Positions 20,208-30,837 of a stretch of DNA of 32,654 nucleotides are shown here, one piece after another (within the stretch, counting starts at the first letter, position 1; every line of letters begins with the position of its first letter). The translations under genes and the position numbers were made by a program. The notes below the pieces were generated by a model, which was not told the DNA's origin, ran no database searches, and was given only the letters and a program-made list of their open reading frames with translations. Source of the stretch: Pelargonium nanum (taxonomy: Eukaryota > Streptophyta > Magnoliopsida > Geraniales > Geraniaceae); the NCBI GenBank assembly GCA_036897485.1, contig JAYMTF010000622.1, forward strand, positions 1 through 32,654, written 5' to 3'.

Positions 20208-21199
20208 CTATGAAAGATCATATAGATACCGTGGATCATATTGCACTCGCAGTATGCAATTATAGTTTGTGTAAGGCTGTGTTGATCCTGTTGAAGTTAA
20301 GGACATGGGGGATGCCCTGAAAAAAGCTTCTCCTTCTACTTCTCCATGGCATTATCGTTGTTTTGTCTTTCATCTTTCCTTGGGAACTGTGTTTAAGGGA
20401 TGCTGTTTGATTAATGGGATTTTATTGTGTGCCAAATATTGAAATACCCTTTTAACTAGTATATCAGTTGAAAGTATGATCAGTGTTTCAAAAAGTCTTA
20501 TTTGCTTATATCTCATCCTTCCTTACTTCTTTTTAAAACTATGATTGAAAAAGGTTTAACTTGTTACTATGTGGCAAGACATGCCAAGATATTTGACCGA
20601 CTTCTGTTATAGGATTTGATCATCTCAAACAGAACTTGTGTATCCTGGTCGGTCTATGCTGTGTTGTTGTAGTTTCAGGATTTTGCGAGGATGATTTATG
20701 GTGTTCTGTTTTTGCTACAATGTGTGGTTTATCGTTTTGTGAGAGTACTAACAAACATTCCTTGAGGATTGTCACATTTGAACTGATGATATGATCTGGT
20801 AGATGCCCAAATGCAGTGTGGCTTTTATTTCCAATGTTTTGTTATTCCAGTCTTTTAATGGGATCATCTGTTCTTCAATTTATACTCTGGTTTTCATCAA
20901 CTCCATCAAATGCAATATTAGTATTCTTCCAAGGACCCATGACATGACCAGCTTATTTTGAAGGCTATCTGAATATGTGTGTATTTATCTAGGTTGTTTA
21001 TGTTGTTCCATATATACACAATATAAATGAGTTTCATTTTGCTGCGGAGTATCAATTTTTGCTATTATAATATAACTCTTCTCACCATTTTCATCAATGA
21101 AATAATTGAACTTTTGATTATTTGGAAAACAACACCTATTCAAAGATCTAACAAATAAAAAATTTATCTAATGAATTGAGCCGAAAAAAGTTAAAATAT
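20208..21199. other. UEV1 3' UTR and downstream intergenic DNA
   Basis: The sequence after the UEV1 stop has no recognisable coding content. The short open frames here overlap the terminal exon in other frames. The 3' UTR end could not be placed; several T-rich stretches and AATGAAATAATT near 21100 are candidate polyadenylation contexts only. Confidence 0.45.
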
Positions 21200-21215
21200 T
21201 ACTGATAATGAAGGC

Positions 21216-21590
21216 TTATAAATCCTTCTTTTCTATCTGCAAAACTTGAATCACTATGAGACTGTCTATTTCCACAATAACATCAGGTAATCCCCTCTTC
21301 CTGATCCAACAAGGGATTCTCAAATTGCTAAAGCCTCTACAACCCTCACTTTTGGCCCTCCTTTTCAGGATCTCTCCTGCCACTCCAACACCAACCTGAG
21401 AAGTCACGAATAACCCATCGTACCTCAAATAGACTTGAAGCAACAAACAAAGCTCGTTTGAATTGATATTCAACCTCCCCTGATTGACGCTTCCAACCCG
21501 TTAGCTTTCTCGGGCTACCAACAACCCCTCTAATACTCCCCAAAGCCCTACCCATCTGGCCTCCCGCCACTATTTTCTAACTCTACGTTA
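21216..21590 (-). pseudogene. Decayed RNase H (RVT_3-type) retroelement fragment
   Basis: On the minus strand, pieces of the plant RVT_3 RNase H domain appear in order but in shifting frames. First comes a WKRQSGEVEYQ-type opening, then RWVIRDFSGW and VGVGVAGEI (family GVGVVIRD.G), then VVEALAI (family EAEALA, catalytic Glu) and GLPDVIVEIDSLIVIQVLQ (family LE.V.VESDSL.V.Q.L, catalytic Asp in E-I-D-S). At least two frameshifts and stops break it, so no intact protein is possible. It is probably a LINE relic or a decayed single-domain RNase H copy. Confidence 0.7.
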
Positions 21591-24480
21591 TATTTGTTGA
21601 TGTGTGTATTAAAGTCTTCTATCAGGGGTGTTAAAATGGGTAAAAGTCTCACAATGAATAAATGTAAAATTAATGAATTAAATATAATAGTGAAAGTAAA
21701 ACAATTAAAAAAAATTAAATTAAATTTTTAGTAGTGAAAATTCAAGCTATTATGTGTAGCCACATATAAAAAAATCTTAACCATGTTAATTTGGTGAGTT
21801 TCACAGTTAAGTTGTGTTTGACCTTTGAATAAGGGAATAGAAACTAGAATAAGTATTGCTCTGCTTTGTTTGTATGAAGGAAAAAAATATAAAAGCTAAA
21901 TTGATTGAAGCTTACACAATGTGAATCTGTAAATAAGTATATTATAGTGATGTGTTTGGAAAGGGTTGTTGACTATCTACAAATTTTGTTATGCATCCAG
22001 AACATGCTACAGTTTGCTGAAACTTGCATGCTACATTAATTTGTGTAGGAAAAAAAAAAACCACAAATACATAAAACTCCAGACTAATTGAGGACCAAAT
22101 CATATCTCCTATTTATTCTGCCAAACTCTAAAATTCTAACGTTATGCGTTACCGTTTCAGTTAACCCGGGTAACTTGGCTACAAAGCTTCTTGCTAATGT
22201 TATCTGCAAAATCATCAGGTGATGGAACGGCAGTGTTTTGAAATTGCTGATATTTGAATAATCTGTGATGAGTAGCTTTCAGTTGGATGTGTGATTGTTC
22301 TGATTGTCAAGACAAGGTGTTTGTTTCTTTGGCTGCTGATATTTGTGAATGGATAAATGATGAGACATGAGGATTGTTCAATATTCATCAATTAATCAGG
22401 TCATTTTCATAGTAAACCAGCAAGTTCTGGTTCTGGTGTCCTGCTTTGTTGACACAGTGCCTAATATTAATGAAATTGGTTGCTTCTCTGATCTAATATG
22501 GTGGACCTCTGCATCTTCCATTTCTTGGACCACTTGTAAGGTGACAGCAACAACTGGTGACCCAATGGCTCCATGAATTTGTTCTTCATCTTTAACTTAT
22601 GGTTTTAGTTGCTTGATTCAGATATTCCACAAGAAAACAAGTTGATCTTTAATTTATATATGGCCTTGTTTGTTTGGGAAGAAACAAGATTATCTGCTTT
22701 TCTTGTCAATGGATTGTAAAAGTGAAAGAATATATAGAAGAGACAAGAGAAACCAAGTAGAGCAACTTGTGCATGATGATTCACTTTTTTTTTTTATCTT
22801 CTTTTACTTTTTATCAACTTTTGTTATTGTATTATTGGTAGATTCTGTAAACCATGATTCAATCATTGAGATGCTTTTAGTTAGGTGATGGATTGCCCAA
22901 AAGGGGACATTACAGTTGAATCATTTCAAGATTCTGGTTTTTCTGGCTAACCATATATTTTTAGCCAACAACAACAATGGAGTTAAAATTGCAAAACAAT
23001 GATCAAAATACCAAGATTTTACTAATAAGCTAAGATCTCATAAATTTGACAGATCATTAACCTCGCATTGCAGCTTAATTAGCATTTAGCCGGTTTAGGT
23101 GATCGATCGCGATTGCAAGGCCTAGACTAGCCAAATAATTCTTGCAAGGCCTAGATTAGCCAGTTGTGTTTATCTGGTTGATTTTGTCACCAAGAATATA
23201 TTCATGTTAGTACAAAATGCCATGAGCTACATAAAAGTGCAGAACTGGAAATGGAATATGCAACAATCCACCTCCTGCATGCATGTAAATAATTTGGTTG
23301 TAAAGCAAATTGGTTCCCAATAACAAAGCTTGCATGTAACAATAATTAAAGGTTGGAAACTTAAACTCCAAAAAATTTAGGTAAGCGTGCAAAAAAGTTA
23401 GGCTCCAAATTTTGTATTTTTCCATGTATAGCACTGGTTAATGGACCAACCTATGAATCAAATTACACAAACCAAATGGTCCCCTTTACACACACACACA
23501 CATATATATATAGGAGACAATATAGATGGTCGAATTGAAGGAAGATCGCATAATTTGGTGGTCCTACCCATGTTATTGTTGTTAATTTGTAAGATGGTCT
23601 AATGACTACTAACCCTAGCTAGCTAGGATTGAGTGAACCTTGCAGCTATGAAAACCGTAAAGCATTTATAATGTTAAAGAATCTCAAGTTCAGAAAATGT
23701 AAAGTTTTTGTCGCTACTTGAAGTATATATATTATACTAGTGAGTCATTACTGAAGAGCTTAAACAATTGGGTTGAAGTTAAATTTAACATAGTCTAAGA
23801 GCTGGTTTTGTTGGTCCAGTGACCTATTTGTCTTAACTCCCTTCTTCTTCCACGTGCAAAATTTGTAGATTCCGGTGTATTATATATTCAGCATGTACGT
23901 GATGAGAGTGTGTGAAGTTTGTCATTACTTGATATACTAGTTGAGTAATACATGCATAGAGGTTAAACTTTTATATTAGAGTCGAGTTTAACGTAAGGAT
24001 TATATTTGAGGTGGAGGATGTATCAATTTTGGGGTGGTGAGGCTTAAATGCTAGATGGCCTTGCACCTTCATGAATCATGACAAATATTGTTGAGAAGGT
24101 CTCAATCTTCACTTGCTGGAACACATGGCTTTCTGTGTCAGTGCCTCTCCCCACCCCATCCCAATTTGATATTTTACTTTGTTTCTTTCTCACTTGAAAT
24201 TTTTGGTTTCTTTAAATTCAAAATTTGTTCTTCTAAGTTAATGTAACTTTAGTGTCCAAGACATGAAATGGGGATTTGAGTATTTTAGACTGCATGTCTT
24301 TTCTGGGTATTGTTGTTGGATTACTTTGATCAGCTACTGTGGTAAAGTTGACTTTTCTGAGGACTATAGCCCAAAGGCTTTGTGGTCCAAACCCATAAAA
24401 GAAAAGAAAAATGTGCCAAATGAAAAATGCAAGTAAATAAAAAAAAATTAATAGTATGCTTTATTATGATCAAACAAAGA
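21591..24480. other. Gene-poor intergenic DNA
   Basis: No gene is called. A minus-strand open frame at 22396-22590 (about 64 codons, including EEQIHGAIGSPVVAVTLQVV and DAEVHHIRSEKQP) has a protein-like composition but no ATG at its beginning and no recognised family. It is noted as a possible gene relic. A 21-base direct repeat, TTGCAAGGCCTAGA[C/T]TAGCCA, lies at 23113-23133 and 23142-23162. A compound (CA)n(TA)n microsatellite is at 23488-23512. The remainder is AT-rich and featureless by eye. Confidence 0.45.
23488..23512. repeat. (CA)n(TA)n compound microsatellite
   Basis: ACACACACACACAC runs directly into ATATATATATA. Confidence 0.85.
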
Positions 24481-24482
24481 GT

Positions 24483-24694
24483 TGAGAGGGAGTATGGGAA
24501 ATGGGCAAGTTGCCGAACTACGTAAAAATGTGTGTTTAATAAACTGTTTTAGTTATCCTGTCTCGTTTATTTTCTCAATGAATTGACAGTCTCAATATCA
24601 AATATCTGCAAAGTCAAAAGCGAAATTAGAGTTTCTGATGTAGTAACCATAACTAACCATAACTGGTTCTTTTCCAAACAAGCGGTATCAGAGT
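24483..24694 (+). mobile_element. Ty1/copia-type LTR end with primer-binding site (relic)
   Basis: A segment starting TGAGAGGGAGTATGGGAAA (24483) and ending TTTTCCAAACA (24680) has the TG...CA form of an LTR of about 198 bp. Two bases later is CGGTATCAGAGT (24683-24694), ten of twelve matches to TGGTATCAGAGC, the plant initiator-Met tRNA primer site. No second LTR and no gag or pol coding follows, so the element is truncated. The left boundary is a guess. Confidence 0.45.
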
Positions 24695-26585
24695 CATAGA
24701 TTTGGCGTTTGATTCCCAATTGTTAAGATGAAACTGTCGCATGTATTTTATTGTCCTAATATTTTGATGTCTCTCTAGCTAAAACTTTGTATCCAATTAG
24801 AACTTAGTAACCCACAAAACATCTAAATAGTTTTGTGATTGATCAAGTGCAAGGTTAGTTTCCATGCCATTTTTTTATCTCCTCCACAAAAAAACATTCC
24901 AAACCAAAACAAAAATGTGTTGTGATTTTGATTCGTTAGTTCACCAATCTCAACCATATACGCACCCACCTTCATTAAGACAAGACTTGAAATGCGTATG
25001 CAAATGTATGTTAATATTTACTCTCATGAGTCATTGCATGACATCAATTTTATTTGTAAGGACATGCATTTTTGTATGTGTTTGTCACCAATATGACAAT
25101 GATTTGTGAACCTCAAAAATGGCTAAACGCCCATCACAGTTCACAAAATAAAAACTTTGGAATTTGGGTTGGTGTGATTTCAAATTTCAAATTGGTAGAT
25201 ATTAATTATATTTAGAGCTATGGTAAAAGAAAAATGAAGATTGCTTGAGTTCATCACTTGAAACCAAACCCAGAAAATGTAATTAATGGTGATATTGGTC
25301 TCTTGCCTTTTTATGGTTGAGCACACTTGGGATGAGACCTGCACGGTATGATATATTTACAGACATGCCTACTACATATATATATGAACACGAATAAATT
25401 TGATTACAAATATACGTACATAGATTAATGTATATGAAAATGATGCTCCAAAACTATGTAATATATATGAAGTATTTTGAATTCACTTATTAAAAGTGAT
25501 TTAAGTGTGTGTGTGGACCAACGCTTTTTACGTATGTACTCGAGCAGAACATTTTTCAGATCACAACAATCTCGAGGAGAGTATATAAATAAGGAATGAA
25601 AGCTAGCGCAGAAAATAAGAAGAGAAGAGTTTGGTGATCACGTAGAAAAGGCACGAACACCTTGGTAATTGTTGATTATGACGAATACCGAAATAATCAT
25701 AGAGAAAGAACGAGAATCATAAACAATCTTTTACGTATTGACTAGTGGTGATTGAACAACTTGATTCTATGTGGTTCGTTCCACTCAACCCCGAACATGG
25801 ACATCAGTTGACTTGATTGGATCATGTCGCTAGAGTGCGAGTCGACTACAAATTGGGTCTCCTGGACCACCGTCACATTGGATGTATCATGTGTTTAATT
25901 GGATAAAACTAGCCGAATTGGGCCAAATTAGACCAGAATAAGCTGATTTGAGTTGTTATTGGATCATGTCCATGATGACGGGCAACGACCGTGGCCGGGG
26001 ATGTGTGTAGTGGTCTACCCACGACCATCCCGCGTATAGAGCTTCCGATTTGTCGTGTTTTTTGTGATGTGCTCTGATATTTTTCGTATTTGACTCTAAC
26101 GATGACATGACATATGCGTTTAAATGCTTGATAATATATGTATAATCATTTTCAGTCAATAGTGAAATTAAAAGTGACTAAAACTAATATTAAGATTGTT
26201 CCATTGCTCAATTAACTTTAACAAAAAATAATGTAAAATAACTATATCAAAACACTACAAATCAGAGTAATTAATTATATCAATCTATTAAAAAAATAAA
26301 AATAATTTGATTGAATATTGTTAAACAACGAACAACTAATTGTGCTAAACAATCAATTGAAAATTTGTAAGAACTCAATTGTCATCTTAGATTATACATG
26401 GAATGGGCAAACTACATCAAATTTCAAAACATGAGAAAATACTTCTATTAGCATAATAGTACAAACATTTATTATTAATTTTAATAATGGATAAAGTAGT
26501 AGCTACTCTACAAAATTTAAATAAAACTAATTTATTGCTCACCATAAAGCATCAAAACATTAATTTCTGAATCAAATAATTTACT
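24695..26585. other. Gene-free stretch upstream of the OFP gene
   Basis: No gene or RNA gene was recognised. The part at about 25660-26110 is less AT-rich than its surroundings and may be decayed transposon sequence, but no domain could be read in any frame. Open frames at 24864-25109 and, on the minus strand, 25956-26159 lack recognisable features. Confidence 0.4.
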
Positions 26586-26837
26586 GCATATATATAAAGA
26601 CCCCACAACCTCCTCCTTTCTCCTCATATCCCAACATCCTCTTGCCACCTCTCACTCCATTGTTTTTTAAAAATCTCCTCCCATTGGACCAATCTCACTC
26701 CACCATTAATGCCTCACACAATAGCTCAAATCTCACAATCCCAACTTAAACTACTCATTTCAAGAAACAAATTATAAAACCAACCAAAACCCTCCCAACA
26801 TCATAAATTTCATCAAAAACACCATTTGTGCAAGAAA
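26586..26837 (+). promoter_or_regulatory. OFP core promoter and 5' leader
   Basis: A clear TATA box, ATATATATAAAG, lies at 26588-26599. It is followed by a C/T- and A-rich leader (CCTCCTCCTTTCTCCTC from 26610) with no ATG-initiated long upstream frame. The expected transcription start is about 26620-26630, leaving a leader of about 210 bases. The placement is inferred from spacing. Confidence 0.6.
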
Positions 26838-27629
26838 ATGAAGCTACCCTTTATCTTCAAGAACACCACCAATATCGGCGCCGACACGAAATCTTCAGCT
26901 TCTTCTTCTTGGCCATGGCCGTCCTGTAACCAGCCAAGAACCCTCTCTTTCCGTACCGGCTGCGCCGACGTGTTCAAAACCGCCAGCTCCGCGCCGGAGT
27001 CGTCGTGGTTCACGAACTCCTCCGAGTCGGCCAGCTTCTCCACCGCCTCCACCGACGACGACGCCGTCGCCGGAGGCGGAGGGGACTTGACGGAGACCGT
27101 GATTCGCGGGCTGCGGTCGGAGAGGTTGTTCTTTGAACCCGGAGAGACGAACTCGATACTGGAGGAGGGTAAGGGTTTTGGCGGCGGCGGAGGTGGCGAG
27201 ACGGTGCCGTTTAAGGAGAGCTTGGTGATGTCGATGGAGTCTCGAGACCCTTACGTGGATTTCCGGCGGTCGATGGAGGAGATGGTGGAGGCTCATGGGC
27301 TGAAGGAGTGGGAGAATCTTGAGGAGCTCTTGTGCTGGTACTTGAGGGTCAATGGCAAGCACAACCATGACTATATTGTTGGAGCTTTTGTTGATTTGTT
27401 TGTGGGTCTTGCCATTGCTGCTGCTCCTAGTACTCATGATGCTCCTTCAACTTCTAAAAATGTACATCTTGATGATGATCAAGATTCACCATCTTCTCCT
27501 TTGTCTTTCTACACCTCCTCCTCTCTATCTTCTTCTTCTTCATTACAAGTCAATGATGGTGATGAGAAGGAGATTCAAGAAATTGAACAAGAAGATGATG
27601 ATATGATGATGGATGTTCTTGCTGTTTAA
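26838..27629 (+). CDS. OFP: OVATE family protein (OFP13/15-like transcriptional repressor)
   Basis: This is a 263-aa plant-specific nuclear repressor. Family members interact with TALE homeodomain proteins (KNOX/BELL) and TRM proteins and affect organ shape and secondary growth. The start is the first ATG (MKLPFIFKN), the usual beginning of this subgroup. Residues 24-38 (SWPWPSCNQPRTLSF) are the subgroup signature. Residues about 90-110 (VIRGLRSERLFFEPGETNSI) match OFP15-type proteins. The OVATE domain spans about residues 134-189, reading DPYVDFRRSMEEMVEAHGLK, then WENLEELLCWYLRVN, then HDYIVGAFVDLF. The tail is low-complexity (SSPLSFYTSSSLSSSSS), then acidic and Met-rich. It is intronless, as is usual for the family. 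Its first half is markedly GC-rich, with CGG/GCC codons, against AT-rich flanks. Membership is firm; which OFP is uncertain. Confidence 0.93.
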   Translation: MKLPFIFKNTTNIGADTKSSASSSWPWPSCNQPRTLSFRTGCADVFKTASSAPESSWFTNSSESASFSTASTDDDAVAGGGGDLTETVIRGLRSERLFFEPGETNSILEEGKGFGGGGGGETVPFKESLVMSMESRDPYVDFRRSMEEMVEAHGLKEWENLEELLCWYLRVNGKHNHDYIVGAFVDLFVGLAIAAAPSTHDAPSTSKNVHLDDDQDSPSSPLSFYTSSSLSSSSSLQVNDGDEKEIQEIEQEDDDMMMDVLAV

Positions 27630-30109
27630 GCTAGATGTTTGATTCTGTTCTTGAGAAAATATATGAATATATCATGTATACACAGTAGCTTAATTAACAA
27701 GTTAATGGAAGTTAACCGTTTTTTATCCTATTAACCTTTCTTGCAATTAATCATACTAGTAGTTGATGTTTAAGATGGTTGTTGGTTATTTTCTTTAAAG
27801 CTGACAATATAAATTTTGAGTTCCACCTTTATACAGTTTCAAACGGGTTTCTCAATCCAACTAAAATAATCGTTTCATATATACAATCTAATTTTAAAAA
27901 TATACGGAACAAATTTTAAATACCTACAAATTTAAATCTAAATTGTCAATCTCAATTTCTCTCTCAATGCACATGCAACTATGTGTGTAATGCAAACTTA
28001 TTTGAGAGCTTTCATTTTCAAGAAACTTATCCATATATTGATCTTAACACATAATTTGTGAGTTGCTATTTTTAGGAATAAGTACTTACTCTTTTGGTTT
28101 GAAATACTTTTATTTGTGAATGTATTTGCCAAACAAAATTAAACTTCAAATATATACAGTGACTTAACATTGGAAATGAAAAAAACTATGCAAGATTTGA
28201 AAAGATATGAGCAGCAACAGTTAATAATATTGAGTGTGACATAAGTAAGGAGTACACTGTGCGCAATAATATTGGGTACGACCACAGTCAGAGATGGTCC
28301 CGTGCAACCGGCACTCACAAGTGCACACGTGTATCGAATCGGATTGTATCGGTATCTACCGTTAGATACGTTGGGCACAAGAGGTTGATCAATGACTGGG
28401 ATCATTAACAATCCGAACCGTTGGTTTATTTGAAATTGGAGTCATTTTCAAATGACAGAAACATAAGGCAGGTCCAGCACAGTATTTCTTGGCATGGTGT
28501 TGCACTCATATTCCTAGCATTAACAACAGTGACAAAAATATGAACCTCAGAAATTGAGAAAAAAGAACAATAATATGTAATATTAATTATACAAAAATGT
28601 GTCTACTTGATCACTTGAAACATGGAATATGGTATGGAGGAGAGTGTCTAATAGCTACATGTTAAAAAAAATAATTGTAGGGAAGATTTTGTTTTTTTAG
28701 TGGGCAGTTTCTTATAAGTGTTGTGAAAGTAGTTGTGTCAATTCAGATTTTTGTGGTTTTGGTGTAGTTTCTTTATCGGCTAGACCATTATTGTGAAGGA
28801 AGACTTAAATATGAGATCTCGAAGAGATCAAACGTTTTGAACTCATTATCTTATGGATCTTGATATAGTTAGTAAAGATAACAATGAGAGATGGTTAAAA
28901 GCGGTTTCTGACAAAGTGACGCATTATTTTTTTTTGTTTAAATTTTGATTTTAAGTTTGGTGTTAAATTTTTAAATGGAGGGTGGGTTTGTTGAGATGGT
29001 TGAATCTGAAATTTGATTTTAGCCAAACTGGGGAAAAGCACCTGAGCTTGCTTTGCGTTTTGAATCACCCAATATTTCCCTTCCCAATCAAGAATCCAAT
29101 ATTTAGCTTTAGCTTAGCTTTGCTATATCATGTGTTATAATTTGGCCATGAGTACATTTTTAGCTCTACTTATATCAAGAAAGTGGTCACATTGAAGGTG
29201 TCATGATGATTCTTCCACAAATGAATCTTGCTTCGAATGATGGGTATGATCACATTTCAAGAATTGTTATTTAGTGTTATTTAGCAACCGAATGATTCTT
29301 TTAAAATTTAATCCAATGTCTCAAATAAGATTTTAAGATTGAGCTGTATTTTTTCTTTTTTATGTAAATATTCGTATTTGTAATTATCTCTCATGCATGG
29401 ACGATTCAGAACTTGTTTAGAATATCTACATGCTTCATGCAATTATATTGTCTAAAAAACGTGTTAGTTTACTTACATTTGATTGCTGCAAAATTTGGTC
29501 TCTACTTTTAAACGTTGTTTCTCCGCGAAAGTTCTTACAAAAGATTTGGTCACATGAGCAACCAATCTCTTTTATTTCACCTCTCATCACATGAACTATT
29601 GCTGCAATACAATGACAAATTTGCACTTACTATTGCTATGGTTTATTGAAAAAGATGTGTAAAAAAATTATTCAAAAAAGAAAATATGATGAAATTATTT
29701 AATCGTGAAGACTCTATATTCAAGATTTATTTTGATTGGATGCATCTTTGCTTCTATCTCAGAGCCAAGATTCTTGTCTGAGCGGCGAAGCTTCCAAACC
29801 CCATGTCAAAACATCTCTTTAAAAATATGAAATTAGCATCATAATCGATGAGCTAATTGAATACAAAATTAGCATAACATATAGTATATATATGCTATAT
29901 TAATCTCAGCTGTGTTGGGTTAAGTTTTTAAGGTTATTTACCTTATAATAATATGATCGTATCAAGTTAGTGAAAAATTTTGGGCCTCCTTCCTCAACTC
30001 AGTGCAAAACTATGGTCTAATTAGGTACCGGCTTGTTTTTGATGAACATTGTGACCTAGCACCCACAACGCTCGGGAGGATTCAATATCCAATCACTGGG
30101 TCTTTCTCA
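27630..30109. other. Intergenic DNA, no gene recognised
   Basis: No coding frame with recognisable content was found. The segment 28240-28420 is less AT-rich and contains ACACGTGT (a G-box/ABRE core) in a minus-strand open frame of 90 codons (28139-28411). The frame itself has no motif and is not called. Confidence 0.45.
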
Positions 30110-30277
30110 AGTTGGCTGTCAAATTCGTCCATCGCCTTCATTTTTGTCTAGTTTTGTTCCTTCTCATGTTTCTTTGCACGTGTTTTTCCTTTTTATTTTC
30201 TCGGGTGTATGTACTTTGATCCTTTCTTGAGATCTTTATCAATATATGGGTACTTTTTGCTGATAAGAAAAAAAAAA
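30110..30277 (+). mobile_element. Probable LINE 3' end with A tail (5' truncated)
   Basis: The text TTCTCGGGTGTATGTACTTTG, TTTATCAATATAT and GTACTTTTTGCTGATAAG, followed by ten A at 30268-30277, resembles 3' ends of plant LINEs (non-coding remainder plus A tail). The 5' boundary and the target duplication could not be found, so this rests on resemblance only. Confidence 0.4.
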
Positions 30278-30592
30278 CAAAATGAAGCATACAAATGTTC
30301 TTCATTTCGTTAGCTGAAAATTAATCACATGTTTAGGGACTGTTATAGTTTTTTCAATTAATTAATTAGCTAACACAAGAAATCATTCATGAACATATTT
30401 TAAATTAATATTTTAAGAATTATGCAATAGACAAATTAAGAAAGAAATCTTATTTTACTTGTCAAAAACATTGAGGAAACAATGCAAATTATGTTATAAT
30501 GTTATGGTGTGTTGTAATTTGTGAGAAAATGTTTGATCATGATATTAATAATAAACAAATTTTGTGTGAGAAGATAAATCGGAGATGGTGAA
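30278..30592. other. AT-rich spacer
   Basis: No gene or repeat with defined ends was seen between the LINE-like tail and the SINE. Confidence 0.55.
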
Positions 30593-30837
30593 AATTAAAA
30601 AACAGTACCAAGAGTAGTGGCGCAGTTGGCAACACAGGCTGCGTGAATAGGAAAAACGCTTGCATTCGATCTCTGCTCAACACACCCATGAAGAGAGGTG
30701 AAGGTTTTAACTATGAACAAATTTTCGAATAAGGATTAGTCTGAATGTGGTAAGACGGTTTAGATGTGATAACTGCAAATGTGCAGGCCCGCTCAAGAAC
30801 CCCATGATATAAACCAGAAAAATAATTAAAAACAGTA
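30593..30837 (+). mobile_element. tRNA-derived SINE with 14-15 bp target site duplication
   Basis: The body, 30608-30823 (216 bp), is flanked by AATTAAAAAACAGTA (30593-30607) and AATTAAAAACAGTA (30824-30837), which differ by one A in a homopolymer. Near the 5' end is box A-like TGGCGCAGTTGG (30618-30629) and 33 bases on a box B-like GCATTCGATCTC (30662-30673). The tRNA-unrelated 3' part includes GGATTAGTCTGAATGTGG and CCGCTCAAGAACCCCATGAT, ending in an A-rich stretch. This differs in sequence and tail from the SINE at 743-883, so two families are present. Confidence 0.75.

Noticed and set aside
24681-24720. Possible tRNA gene at GGTATCAGAGTC ... GATTCCC
   Set aside because: Matches an LTR primer-binding context rather than a tRNA; no cloverleaf could be built.
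26895-27437. 180-codon minus-strand frame inside the OFP gene
   Set aside because: Antisense shadow caused by GC-rich codons; His/Arg/Leu-rich and without motifs.
28139-28411. 90-codon minus-strand frame
   Set aside because: No recognisable domain; it overlaps a less AT-rich block that looks like regulatory or transposon DNA rather than coding.
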